From Glutinoglossum americanum (taxonomy: Eukaryota > Ascomycota > Geoglossomycetes > Geoglossales > Geoglossaceae), in the NCBI GenBank assembly GCA_020080175.1, contig JAGHQL010000039.1, positions 1 through 64,000 of the forward strand: 64,000 nucleotides of DNA, read 5' to 3'. The translations under genes and the position numbers were made by a program. Below are positions 11,150 to 21,807 of the stretch, in pieces; positions within the stretch are counted from its first letter, which is position 1; every line of letters begins with the position of its first letter. Below the pieces are notes generated by a model that was given only the letters and a program-made list of their open reading frames with translations, was not told the origin of the DNA and searched no databases.

Positions 11150-11335
11150 CTTCGTTGACCTTTCTTAAAACTAGCTCTCCTTTTCAACTTATTCGGTGGC
11201 TAGCTGAACCCTTACTCGATAGCTACTGTAACATCCCTATACTCTACTAGCCTTCCTTAAAGTTAGCTCTCTTTCTTGACTTGTTTGATAGTCAACTAAA
11301 TTCTTATCTAGTAGCCACTATAATATAGAGCTATA
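11150..11335. repeat. Two-unit tandem repeat, ~90 bp
   Basis: Two adjacent diverged copies share CCTTAAA-TTAGCTCTC, a TCAACT or GACTTGTTT segment and a TAGCCACTATAA-like end. Only transitions dominate the differences by eye. Confidence 0.45.
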
Positions 11336-11662
11336 TTAATTATATATATTTAATTACATTAAAACTATATATACAAGAGTAAGTTAACTAATAAAATTTA
11401 AAGAATTAGTTTCATCAGTCGAAAAAGAAGCCTACATACTTAACTTAGATATAAGTTTTATGTTAGTCTATATTCTACTTTTATGACTTTACTTACTATA
11501 ACAGTAAGTAAAAAGAATAAAACAGGTTATCTTAGGTTTCCAATTTAATTATATTACTTTTATAGAGTCTCTAATATAAAGATAATACTTTATGATCAAA
11601 TTGGAAACTTAGAGTATTAAATCTATTGCTGAACTGACAATCCTCTTACTCAGGTATAAAAA

Positions 11663-11757
11663 ATTTACAAAAAATTTACCATAACTCGAACTCAGGCCCC
11701 TCAATTCTATACTTGATAAATAAGTACAGGTCAGTTTTCCATTAAGCTATAAGGCAG
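11663..11757 (-). repeat. tRNA-like / SINE-like relic with Pol III boxes
   Basis: On the reverse strand an A-box-like TAGCTTAATGG lies about 47 bp before a B-box-like GAGTTCGAGTT, the spacing of a tRNA gene, and a T-run follows. I could not fold a convincing cloverleaf with an anticodon, so I read it as the head of a SINE or a decayed tRNA gene rather than a working tRNA. Confidence 0.4.
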
Positions 11758-11843
11758 TTAAAATATTCTTTACCAAATTTAATTATATGTGTATGCAAAA
11801 CAGTATATACAAACAAAACACATTTTCTATAGCAGTCGCCTGT

Positions 11844-11980
11844 TGAAGTGGCCACCGCGCAGCTTTTGGAGTGGCCGCACAGATTTTGGAGTGGCCGCGC
11901 AGATTTTGGAGTGGCCGCGCAAATAGGAGTGGCCGCGAAAAATTTTGGGGTGGCCGCGCAAATTGTTGGAGTGGCTGTAC
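11844..11980. repeat. GC-rich minisatellite, ~20 bp unit
   Basis: About seven imperfect units of TTTTGGAGTGGCCGCGCAGA stand out sharply in GC content from the surrounding AT-rich DNA. The array lies at the junction between the retroelement graveyard and the GC-rich coding island that starts at 12417. Confidence 0.8.
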
Positions 11981-12416
11981 CGAGACCCTAGTTTTTAAAA
12001 GCCGAAATGCCGAGACTTTCAACAAAAACTTGTAAATACCTGTAGCATTTGCGCCGGGTAACATTGGGAAATAACGTGGTTGGCTACTACCCAACGGATC
12101 GGCACACCATGGCTTTTCCACTACACTACTACTCATTTGATTTTACTTCTTATCGCTATCATTAGCTTCCAACAAGGCCTTGGGGTCGGTGGTTTGGGCA
12201 TAGCGCATAACATCTGGGTAGCGGGTCATCAGGAGTCTAGGAGCACATGGCATGCCTCTCGGCCTGAACAAGGAAATCATCAACTCCAAGAAGAGTGATG
12301 ATAGTAAAGTTGTGTTAGCGTTACAGAAAGCAAGACGAGCCGTCGGACTGCTGAGGGTCTTCTTTCTTGGGAAAGATTTGAACCCAATCGAAAAGGCTTA
12401 ATAGGACAAGAAGAAA
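11981..12416. other. Gene-free stretch before the GC-rich island
   Basis: No supportable gene. The reverse strand near 12150-12240 can be read as a short peptide-like trace (TRYPDVMRYAQTTDPKALLE), which may be the end of a decayed gene, but nothing extends it. Confidence 0.35.
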
Positions 12417-13964
12417 ATGGAATTCAAGGAGGTAAAAGAGGACAAGCTTTGGGGGGAAAAGCCATCCACACTATCCAAGGGGGACATCCTGCGCCCCACC
12501 TCAGCGGCTGAGCTAGGTGCCAAGCTGGATGCGGTCATGGCGATTATCAGACGCCCTAAGCAAATCATAGCCCTGTTCGACGGCGAGATTGATGACTTCT
12601 TGGCTCTCGGGCGCCCCCTCCCCAATCGCACCGTGATCACTGCCGGTCCTAAGCCCGATTTTCTGGCACGGGAGCTACAAAGGGGCGCACACTATGCCCT
12701 GCCCGGCCTACCCACCGTCACCGGTTCGCAGATCGAGGCTGCCGGCGGTATGGACCCCATCTTGGGTAAGGATGCAACACCGGCGCAGGTGTCCGCCCGC
12801 GCACGCGCCATGTACGAGACCCTTACTCAGCTAACCGTGCATGCAACGTCCGCGCGCCTCGATTCGGGCACTGATGTTACCATGGCAGCTGGGCTCTCCT
12901 TGCTCTTGCGATACGGCGTCGAGGCGGCTCGACTGGCAGTAGTCGCCCTGTTCGAACAGGACCTGTAGTTTCAGCACCAGCAGCTGAAAGATACCGTGGC
13001 TACGGGGTACGCGCAACAAGCCGCCGCGCAGTTCGAGGCAGCGTTCATGAGACTGCAAGAGGAGTGCCCTCCCACCGGCAATGAGGTCGTCGTTGTTGCT
13101 ACTAGCCTAGCAAAAAAGAGCGTGCATGACGATGGTCCCTTGGAGATCGGTGGTGCCAATTTTGCAGCCAACCCGTTTGCGGCGTTAGTCTTAGTAGCTA
13201 GCGGTGTTGAAGTGGTACTGTCGCATCGGTCGCAATCCGGACCCATCTCTTCGTTGACGCCGAGCTGCATCGCGAGACAGCTGCAGACAGCCCAGACGGA
13301 CGCCGAACGCGGGTTGTGGGAGGAGGTCCAGCAGCTGCCTAACTCCTTTTTCGAGTCAACAGGCCCCGTGGCGCGGCGTTCAGCGTCGTTCAACCTGGCA
13401 CAGTTCATCAAGTGGGCCGAGAGGGCTACGAGAGGTGATGCCAGCTTCTCGCGCTGGGACACGCTAACGAATTTCCTCGAGGAACTTACCTTTGAACAAG
13501 ACCGGGTGCGCATTGACGAGGTGCTAGTGGGTGATCCGGCAATGGAGGCGCTCGTCGCCTCCGCCGATGGAACGACGCCGCTCGACACATTAGAGCCGCA
13601 CTTGTTCGCGCAGAAGCCTGCACAGACCAGCGCTGATGCATCCGGCATGATCTCAATGCTAAACAGTATCATCAAGGGCTTCAATGGCATTGCAGAGTAT
13701 GAGGCAGTCCTGACCGGGCCAGTAGACTCCGAGCCGATTCCAGTGATGCCGGACAGAGTGATGGCGACAGTATGTGACCCAGTGTCTGCGCTTAACCGGC
13801 GGTTGAAGGAGCTGGGTGCCGCCGCTAATTATTTGCATGGGCCGGCGCAGACGGCAGAAATTAGCCGCATCACGAAGTGTCTAGATGCAGCGAGAGGAGC
13901 CGTCATGAGGGCTTCTGGCCAAGGCCCGGTGGCCGCGAGCGGCTGGTCAAAAGCTAGCCCCTAA
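12417..13964 (+). CDS. GC-rich coding island, product not recognised
   Basis: Two adjacent open stretches on the plus strand have clear coding character (high third-position GC, Ala-rich helical protein), but the locus does not read as one uninterrupted frame, with about one break. I recognise no domain: the first part has segments such as PKQIIALFDGEIDDFLALG; the second is a mostly helical, Ala/Glu-rich sequence without signal peptide or membrane segments. Codon use is unlike the RIP-affected DNA on both sides and closer to the bacterial-looking catalase gene 0.8 kb downstream. Possible origins are horizontal transfer, an unusual mobile or virus-derived element, or a host orphan; the sequence alone does not decide. 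Confidence 0.45.
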
Positions 13965-14804
13965 ATAAACTGCCGCTACTATGGACTATTCACGGGTACC
14001 CACATTTCATTCAGAGTGTCACCCTGGCATAGACCGATTCTCCGGACGATCATTATTTACTATGGTTGCCGACGTAAATTTTGTTAGCAGGGTGTAGCGA
14101 AGACAGGGGGGAAAAGTCAGTGTGACCAAACTACCTAGAAATGCCGAAGCAAACTTACCCGAGTTGAGATGAACATGTACAAGTATAGACTTTATGAGAA
14201 TCAGGATTGACTTACCTGGTTTTTTTTTACAGAAATTTAAAGTAACAATATAACAAATTCAAGAATAAAAAAAATAATATACTTTATTTATTATATGAAA
14301 AACTCCTTGGAGTCCTTTCTGGCTGCTGAGTCCTGAGTCATCTTCACTTAAAGTCCTTTCTAATTCATGACAGGAAGGATCCACCCTCCGTTCTGCACTT
14401 TGACCGTCGCTTAGGCCCGGAAAGGTTCCTGGAATGCCATCTTCTAGGACCTTCTATACTACGTTCGACTCTTTCTATTGAACACTTTTCTTTCTAAATT
14501 TCGCAACGCTACAGTCAGTAGCGAAATCGGCTTCCGCCCAAGCCTAGCCCACGACTTTGTTTCAACCAGCTGCCAAGACATTAGCCGCCAAAGCTATACC
14601 CTATATAGTTAGTACTCATCGAACTTTCTAGCACCTGGCCTCAACAACACAATCAACTTCACCTACGTTTCAGCTTCTACTTTAACACTTTCCAAGAGAC
14701 AGTTCTGGATTAGAAGGCCTGGCCCATCCCATCGTGGTCGTACCCGCCGCCATCGACAGCCCTGTTCCTCCTCCGCCTCCGCCGGCCGCCCGCCTGGTAG
14801 CACG
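13965..14804. other. Intergenic region with a fungal-looking promoter
   Basis: An AT-rich patch (14220-14290) is followed by ordinary fungal intergenic sequence. A TATATAG motif near 14600 and a C/A/T-rich leader (AACACAATCAACTTCACC) precede the catalase gene, suggesting that gene has a eukaryotic promoter although its coding part looks bacterial. Confidence 0.4.
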
Positions 14805-15998
14805 ATGTCCGCCCTGCAGGCCCTGCACGATTTCCTCGTCGGCGCGATGCATATCGAGCGGCGTATCGATCCGTTCTTCCGTCCGTTCGTCGACGTGATC
14901 GCACGCGAGCCGCTCACGCGCCTGGTGCAGGCGCTGATCCGTGCCCGCCTGCCAGACAACGAACTCGCGCTCGCGGAGGAGCGGCCCATCGCGGGCGAGG
15001 ACGAATTGATCGCCGACATCATCGCCAACATGTCGCAGTACCTGCGCACGCACTATACCGCCGGCACGGCGCAGCGCGGCGGCAACACAAAGACCCACGG
15101 CGTGGTGCGCGGCGAGCTGGTGATCCACGACGACCTGCCAGAGAACCTGCGCCACGGCCTATTCGAGCAGCCGCGCCGATACCCGGTCTGGGTTCGCTTC
15201 AGCGGCCCGGGGCCGGCGCTGCCACCCGATATCGAGGATGTCGGCGTGCTGAGCATCGGCGTCAAGGTGATGGGCGTGCCGGGCCCCAAGCTGCTAGAAG
15301 ACGAGCGCTTCACGCAGGACTTCACCGGCATCAGCACCCCAGTCTTCACCACGCCCGACCTAATCGCCAACGCGAAGCTGCAAGCTGCCATCGTCCGCGG
15401 CTTGCCGCTGTTCTACTTCATCGGCCCCGGCGGCCATTTCCTCGATGCGCTGATGCAGGGCCTTTGGTCGCGCACGCAGACGAGCCCGCTTGAGACCGAG
15501 TACTGGAGCTGCGTGCCCTACCTGCTAGGCGAAGGCCAGGCGATGCAATACCGCTTCCGGCCGGTGGGCGCCGCTCGCAGCCGCATTCCCGGTTTGCCAG
15601 GCCGCCCTTCGGACAATTACCTGCGCGATGCCATGGCACGCACGCTCACCGCGCAGCCTGCGCGCTTCGAGATGCTGCTGCAGTTGCAGAGTGACGCGCG
15701 ACGCATGCCCATCGAGCATGCATCGGTGCGCTGGGCCGCGCCCGACAGCCCGCCCGTGGTTGTCGCGACGCTCGAACTGCCGAGCCAGCGCTTCGACACC
15801 GACGCGCAGCTCGCGTTCGCCAGCCGGTTATCGATCAACCCGTGGCATTGCCTGCCGGCGCATCGCCCGCTGGGCAACCAGAACCGCGGACGGCTCAGGA
15901 TCTACCAGACGCTATCGCTGTTGCGCCAGCACATGAACGCCACGCCGCACGTCGAGCCGGACGGCAGCGAGACCTTCGACCCGCCGTTGGCGCCGTAG
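14805..15998 (+). CDS. Catalase-fold heme protein (y4iL-like), probable bacterial transfer
   Basis: One intron-free frame of 397 residues. It matches the catalase-like y4iL-type family of bacteria: THGVVRGEL with the likely distal His at 98, YPVWVRFSGPG at about 123, and the C-terminal NPWHCLPAHRPLGNQNR...RIYQ, where Tyr at about 367 is the probable proximal heme ligand. Members are shorter than classical catalases (about 480 or more residues); true catalase activity is not proven for all of them, and some relatives act on lipid peroxides. Third codon positions are almost all G or C, quite unlike the surrounding fungal genes, and there is no signal peptide. Together with the lack of introns and the repeat-rich surroundings this points to a recent transfer from a GC-rich proteobacterium. 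The frame is whole, so it has escaped RIP-type decay. Confidence 0.85.
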   Translation: MSALQALHDFLVGAMHIERRIDPFFRPFVDVIAREPLTRLVQALIRARLPDNELALAEERPIAGEDELIADIIANMSQYLRTHYTAGTAQRGGNTKTHGVVRGELVIHDDLPENLRHGLFEQPRRYPVWVRFSGPGPALPPDIEDVGVLSIGVKVMGVPGPKLLEDERFTQDFTGISTPVFTTPDLIANAKLQAAIVRGLPLFYFIGPGGHFLDALMQGLWSRTQTSPLETEYWSCVPYLLGEGQAMQYRFRPVGAARSRIPGLPGRPSDNYLRDAMARTLTAQPARFEMLLQLQSDARRMPIEHASVRWAAPDSPPVVVATLELPSQRFDTDAQLAFASRLSINPWHCLPAHRPLGNQNRGRLRIYQTLSLLRQHMNATPHVEPDGSETFDPPLAP

Positions 15999-16806
15999 GC
16001 GTGCGTCGTTACATGGTCGTGAGGTAGTGCAAAGCGCGCACGCCGGGGACCCACTCTAGGTATCCCAATCGCGGTGACAAGCAGACTTCGATGCTGGTAC
16101 GCAGGAACCTATAAAGACATAACGGACATGAAACGAGGTCATATGGCTGCATTTGAGGAAATCACTGCTGAATTCCCGCCCATGTTCGAAGACGTAAAAA
16201 GGCTGGCCGAAGACACTTTTCGACACCGGAAGGCTCTTCACAAGGACTTATAAGAAGCCCGACGATCGTGACAGAATGTACGACAGTATGACCAATGCAT
16301 TCGAGATAACAATCAAGGCTTATCAGTAGAGGAATGAAAGGACAGGAGATGAGTAAGTTGAATATGTACTTTATTTTTACGATGGCTATAGCAAGATCAT
16401 CTTGTTTAACTAGATTAGCTTTATCCTGAGTAGAATATGTATAAAATTAACTGATAGATAGAAAATAAGATAGTGAAATTTGTTGTCGATAATATAAATC
16501 TTTTGTTGAAATATTTATATGAAGTTCTAAAGTATTTTTTAGACCTGTAAATAATTTACTAATTAGTTTATACTAATTATCTATTTGAAAGTTAAAATAT
16601 TAATAATAAAATGATTTGAAATATATGTTTGTTTAAGGTTATTTTAGATAAGTAAGTAAGATAAAGTTTTAAAATTATACTATCCTGTTTTTTACTATAA
16701 TTATTATTTTTTTTTCTTAAGTTTTTTATATAGTTTTACTAATAATTGAAAATAATATTATGAAATTGTTGTATCTATAAATAGGTATTGTTTTAGTATG
16801 AAAATT
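15999..16806. other. Intergenic, partly AT-rich
   Basis: A 41-codon frame at 16129-16254 (MKRGHMAAFEEITAEFPPMF...) has coding-like composition but no homologue I know; it may be a gene fragment. From about 16350 to 16800 the sequence is AT-rich and featureless. Confidence 0.35.
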
Positions 16807-17272
16807 AGGCTGCGCATCGGGTCGGGTGGGGTCGGGTTTTGGCACCTCCAACCCGGCCGCTTGGCGACCCGCGGGTAGGGTCGGGTATAGACTGTGCAAC
16901 GGGTTTCGGGTACCCGACCCGACCCTAGGTAAAACGGGTAGGGTAGGGTCAGGCAGGGTACCCGGCCACGCATTTTACCTTTTCTAGCAGTCATTTTAGG
17001 GGTCCTACAGCATCGATTAAAATTTCAACCTTTTTTCCAATTACTCAATTTGGATTAGCGCACAATATCTCGGCAAAATCTAACCTAATTGAGTTTAACA
17101 CAGGGTTTCTTGGCAAATCCGACCCGCCACCGGTATAGGGTAGGGGTTGAGATCCTACAACCCGACCCTACCTGTGGGTCGCCAAGCGGCCGGGTTGGAG
17201 GTGCCAAAACCCGGCCCTACCCGACCCGATGCGCAGCCTAGTCGGGTACCCGAAACCCGTTGCGCAGTCTAC
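16807..17272. repeat. Fold-back repeat rich in GGGTCGGGT / GGGTACCCG
   Basis: An arm at 16807-16889 (starting AGGCTGCGCATCGGGTCGGG) is the near-perfect reverse complement of 17156-17239. A second motif at 16889-16918 (GTGCAACGGGTTTCGGGTAC) is the reverse complement of 17241-17270. The order is arm1, motif2, spacer, arm1', motif2', so it is a composite and not a simple hairpin. A third, weaker module lies at 17277-17333. No transposase is present. It may be a non-autonomous fold-back or MITE-like element. Confidence 0.7.
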
Positions 17273-17669
17273 TCATAGGCTGCTTATCGGGGTATCAGGT
17301 TGGGTGAGGCCGGGTACCCGAAACTCAATGCGCACCCCGCCTAGGAATTACTTGAGCTTATGAAGGCAGGAAACCAGGCTGCTTTAGATTTATCTTGAAC
17401 AGTTGAATTTTCAAGCCCGTGAATTCTAGTTTGGGGTAGTTGTGGTTTGGGCTACATCTTCAAAAGTTATGATTTGTTGAAATGCTTGCGTTTCGCGAGC
17501 CCACTAGCCCCGCACTCAAATTCGCGATGTTGTCCCTAGGTAAGTATAGGATTTTGTAACCTTGTGTTGTTATTTAATTCTACTTTTTATAGTCACGAAC
17601 ACTTTTGCCGGTCACTGTAAAGGGTCCTCTTTTGTAATATGTAGGTACTGGGAAAGGGCGCTTGCTCAT
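17273..17669. other. Intergenic, 3' side of gpi14
   Basis: Holds the third weak GGGTACCCG module (17277-17333). Otherwise I see no gene or clear motif. Confidence 0.4.
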
Positions 17670-19100
17670 TTAGGGAACTTTCTTCCATATATTCCGTGCA
17701 GCACTCTGGCTAACGTCTGTCACAATGGTCCCTAGAATCCACACATTCATGAGAAAGAAGAATATGCTAGAAAGCCATAGACCCGGAACAAATGTACTTT
17801 CTCCTAGAAATTCCAGGCGGTAGCCTTGCTGCAGCCACCATGCCTAAACGATATTAGTAGTGGTCGGAGGACGTTTGAGGACCTCTTTACCTGGCCAAGA
17901 ACCCACGAAAACGCTGCGCATATCCCCATTGCCGGTCGGGCGACGAATGAAGATTTTGGGATATAGAACGGAAGTAAAACTATATACCACAAGAAGTACT
18001 AGAGCAGACATTAGCCTGCCGTGAGCGCAATTCGACTATGGCTATCAATTACCTGACTTGTGCAGACCTTGTTAAATGTTACGAAAGCAAATGTCTGTGC
18101 CAGTAATGTTGACGCCAAATCCTTCTTCGCCAGGGCCAGAGGGATAGCTATTGCAGACAGAAATAGCTGGGGAATAAATGCAATTGACTCGAGCCGGAGC
18201 ACCGAGTCGCCTGACGGCGATGAACTTAAGTATAGTAGCGTGTTGTATGGGGAGAAGTTGTGCCTATGGTCTATTCGAGTTACGTGGTGAAGATAAGTGT
18301 GTTGAACGAAGGGGCGGCCGTATCTGACCACGATTATGTTAGGTTTAGGTCCCTATTTGCTCGAGGGGCTGCTAACTAAGGACTTACATGGAAAACATCA
18401 GTAGGTTCAAAGCAGCAAACGTGCTGAAACTAGTAATGGCCAAGGTACGACGTGCTGGGTTGAAGAACTTGATAATATTCCCTGATATCGTGGTTTCTGT
18501 ATTTGTTGATTGGGGCGAGGAGTCGCCAACCCTATCCTGATCAAGCCACCACAAAATCGAAATTGCATAGATAAACGGGTAGATTTTGAAGTGTACAGCC
18601 AATCCTAGCAAGATACCAGCGAGTTTGATCTTCTTCCGGGTGACAGCCCACAGCAGAGCGACGACCATTACGCCTAGCAGCCCCTCCGAGCTACCCCGAG
18701 TGCTGATGACCGCTACCATAGGATTCAGAAGCCAAATGCTGGCAAGCTTCAAGGCTCGCTCCTTGGACATGCCCGATGAAAAGCGTAATACAAGCAGGAT
18801 GAGCCATCCTGCGATAATATCGCCTGTGGCAAACACAGCCTTTCCCCAAGAAAACCATAACTTGGACCACGTTGCCGGTAGTAGGAACCATGCTAGAAGT
18901 GGTGTATAGCGGTAGGTATCACGATCGTAGGGGGATAGGTTCCTAGAAACGAACCGAGCGGCATCGGTGAAGACGAAATAGTCAATATCAGTATATTTTA
19001 TGGGTGAGTATGCATCTTGCCACAAGCCATAGAAGAACAAGACAATCCTCAGTAGGGCGGCAGCAAGGAAGGTGAAATATATGTTTGAGAATGGGAGCAT
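17670..19100 (-). CDS. gpi14: GPI mannosyltransferase 1 (Gpi14/PIG-M)
   Basis: Four exons (19100-18388, 18323-18053, 17998-17891, 17843-17670) give 421 residues. It adds the first alpha-1,4 mannose to GlcN-PI on the lumenal face of the ER in GPI-anchor synthesis. The diagnostic DxD-type loop KYTDIDYFVFTDAARFV is near residue 25, followed by YDRDTYRYTPLL, and later LTRIDHRHNFSPY-like VTRIDHRHNFSPYNTLLYL, all hallmarks of PIG-M; multiple hydrophobic helices span the protein. I chose the Met at 19100 because family members begin just before the first helix; an in-frame Met at 19199 would add 33 residues with no family support. Length and splice phases fit the family. Complete and apparently functional. 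Confidence 0.93.
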
Positions 19101-19403
19101 GCCGTCCTGAGAGGGAATTGTCCAGCAATGGGTTCCAAGCAAGTGGTTGAAGGAGCCATGCCAAGTTTCTCGCGTATCTCGCCTCATGCAGGTGGGCAAC
19201 AGATCTCGATAATCTCGCTGGGAAAGACTGGGATGGAGACAAATAGCACTCTATATGAGACCTCCTAACCTAATTATATGGACTGAGACCTCGGATTTTT
19301 GAGGAACTATGTAGACATTATTTAGATATATGGTGTGTTGAAAATACCTGAGTTTATGTATGTAGGTCACTACATCTGTAAATAATGTTACGCGATTCGT
19401 GAG
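19101..19403. other. Bidirectional promoter region, gpi14 / Translin-like gene
   Basis: Three hundred bases between two divergent genes, with no other gene. It presumably carries both promoters. Confidence 0.4.
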
Positions 19404-20408
19404 ATGGGAATCGCTTGCTCACCCCCCACGTTGCCGCAAATACTGGTGATGTCGGATGTGAAAGAAACCCAACCCGCTAGCGCTGCAACAAGAGATGGGC
19501 TGTTTCTACCCATGTTTGAAGCTTTCCGTGATGAACTCAACGACCACCACGACAGAAGAGAACGTGTTTTTAAAACCTCGAGGGATATCACTGCCCTAAG
19601 CAAAAAGATGTATAATGCTTTTAACTTGTTTATATTTCCGAGGTTGTATTTGCTGACGCCTTTGACAGCATATTTTCGCTCCAAAGGCAAGTCATGGCTA
19701 AGGTGGGTCGAGCCATTTCAACTCACATTGCATAGGGTACGCCAGTTGAATCGACCACTCCCAAATAGTGTTGCAATGGAAGTAGAGAGCCGGCTAGCCG
19801 CTATCAACAGCATGTTTGTTTCACTATCGGAAGATTTAAGTGGTATGAACTCGTGGAGGTACCGGCGGCAAATATCTCCTGGCATTCAGGAATATATTGA
19901 GGCTATCTCACTTCAGCACTACTTACAGAGTCAGGTCTTGATCTCTCCTGAAGAAGCTTCAGCCTTGATCGCGAGCGGGGTGCAACTGACAGAAGATGAC
20001 TATATTCTGGGAATCTTCGATCTGATTGGAGAGCTGATGCGTTTCGGGATCACTGCGATGGCAACGTCAGGAGCCTTACCAGGAGGCCAGAGTTCTGACT
20101 CAACAGGTGGAAACGACCAAGACATAGGAATTCAGCCGGAAACCCCAAAATCAAATATCCTCGTTGATATGAGGTCCCTGAGGACATATTTTGAGGCTCT
20201 TGACACGGCACCTAGGGTATCAAGTAGCGGATATTTTGCAAAGGACTTTGCGAAGAAAGTCGAAGTAATGAAAAGCTGCGTTGAGAAAGTGGAGTCTGTG
20301 GTATACGGGATGACCGTTAGGGGTCGAGAGCGACCCAAAGGGTGGGTGCCGGATACTTCAGGCGCAGGCATCCGCGGACCAGAGTACGGTACGAGCGACG
20401 ATCGATGA
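19404..20408 (+). CDS. Translin family protein (TRAX-like)
   Basis: Translin/TRAX proteins form the C3PO endoribonuclease complex. Residues near 38-66 (FEAFRDELNDHHDRRERVFK..SRDITALSKK in segments) match TRAX. The frame runs straight through, but the family requires two introns: exons 19404-19609, 19669-19686 (only 18 nt) and 19736-20408. Splicing restores KKIIFSLQRVRQLN, where TRAX has KKIIF.L.R.R, and removes an unrelated hydrophobic stretch; the product is 298 residues. The second intron (19687-19735) is GC-AG. Both introns happen to lack in-frame stops. The start may instead be the Met at 19449. The C-terminal half contains the usual helices, including FEALDTAPRVSSSGYFAKDF. The acidic residues that make TRAX catalytic were not checked one by one. 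Confidence 0.88.
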   Translation: MGIACSPPTLPQILVMSDVKETQPASAATRDGLFLPMFEAFRDELNDHHDRRERVFKTSRDITALSKKMYNAFNLFIFPRLYLLTPLTAYFRSKGKSWLRWVEPFQLTLHRVRQLNRPLPNSVAMEVESRLAAINSMFVSLSEDLSGMNSWRYRRQISPGIQEYIEAISLQHYLQSQVLISPEEASALIASGVQLTEDDYILGIFDLIGELMRFGITAMATSGALPGGQSSDSTGGNDQDIGIQPETPKSNILVDMRSLRTYFEALDTAPRVSSSGYFAKDFAKKVEVMKSCVEKVESVVYGMTVRGRERPKGWVPDTSGAGIRGPEYGTSDDR

Positions 20409-21807
20409 AGCAATCTGCGGGAGCATCCGCTGCAGGGCCTCGGGAATGGAGTGGCTTAAACTCGTTGGCGGGGTTGATTGATATCAGGAGGGCTTCATCT
20501 TCGTTTTAGCTCCTCCTAATTCTAGTTTCAAATCACATCTACCCGGCCCTCATATCGCTCTCCTTGATGAATAGGTGGCCAATTTCTATGTGGAATATTA
20601 GGGTTTTGGTCCGAACCAATGTCGGAATAGCAGCGACATCATACATCAACTTATGCCCATACTTCGTGCTATCCATCTTGTTGATCAATCAAAACTAAAA
20701 GTAGTGGAGACTCGATTTTGCTGTTGCGAAACAGCCTTCTGGAAGATGTGGGAAAGCTGGCTGCTGGGGCCTATTACAAAGGGGATAAAATGTTTCCTCT
20801 CACTCCCAATTTATCCGGGAATTCTTCGTCTCAGGAGGCATCCACCCACATAAACACTCTACCACTGGCATGAATATTACTGACGATCAGGATTGGCTGT
20901 GGGTTTACAAGGACTCCATTGAGTTTTGTTGTTGGGGAGCCTGGTAGAATTGGTGTTTTATATAGAACACTTGAGGCCGGGACTCATTTGCTGATGCAGG
21001 CGCTGGTATCTCCGCATCCCCTTTTCTCATGCCCGAAGTGCTAGGGAGATACCTAAAATTCTTGCTAGTGATATACGTAAGTATGTAGCAAAATCTCGGG
21101 GTGTGTTGTTAGCATTCCTAGATGCGAGAAAGGATGAAAATAGCGGCTTCCGTTAATACTGTCCTGGTTTGGTAGCCCTTGTTTGTCGAATATCCAACTA
21201 GCTTTGATCTCGCTATCTGCAGGTCTTACTTTCGTTATCAATGCGTACGCGCTCTTACTCTGAAGAATCAATGAACTCCTATCTCTTCTGCGCTTAATTT
21301 AAGGGCTTTTTTAGATACGAATTGTCAACTGGTCTTATCAATCAAGTATCGAACGTCCATTGCCGTTACTTTGAAACTAGTGAAATATCCATTTTGTTGA
21401 GGTCCAGCGTTGAACTAAGACCAAGGAAAAAGAAAAGAAAAATACAGAGCAGAGTAATTCATTCTGGTAATTTATGCGCCGCGAAGCATAGATTCAATAG
21501 CCCCTGCCTGAGCGACAACATCTTTTGTAGTCTAGATCGGTAGCTAGGGAACTGCGGAGAGTACAGTAATACTGTAGACTCAGCAAGGGCGGGTAATGCT
21601 GACTCATGGTCGACGTGAACCTCAGGCTGGGTTTCGCTGTTTCACAGCTCAGGAATGCTTGGTGCACAGTCCCGTTTTATGTGAAGTTTGGCAAATTAAA
21701 GCCGTCTTGGGGTTGCCCGGGTTATTGCTTCAGGTGTCCATGCCGCTTGACGTGGATGGTTGTTGACGTGAGAAGTTGTATAGTTTTCCAAGTATCTGTC
21801 TGGAAAG
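20409..21807. other. Intergenic region, 1.4 kb
   Basis: No supportable gene on either strand. Short frames lack domains and splice logic. It contains the 3' sides of the two convergent neighbours and nothing else I can name. Confidence 0.45.

Noticed and set aside
11783-12136. 117-codon minus-strand frame
   Set aside because: Most of it is the translated 20-bp minisatellite.
12340-12400. B-box-like GGGTTCAAATC on the minus strand, possible tRNA
   Set aside because: No A box at a suitable distance and no cloverleaf.
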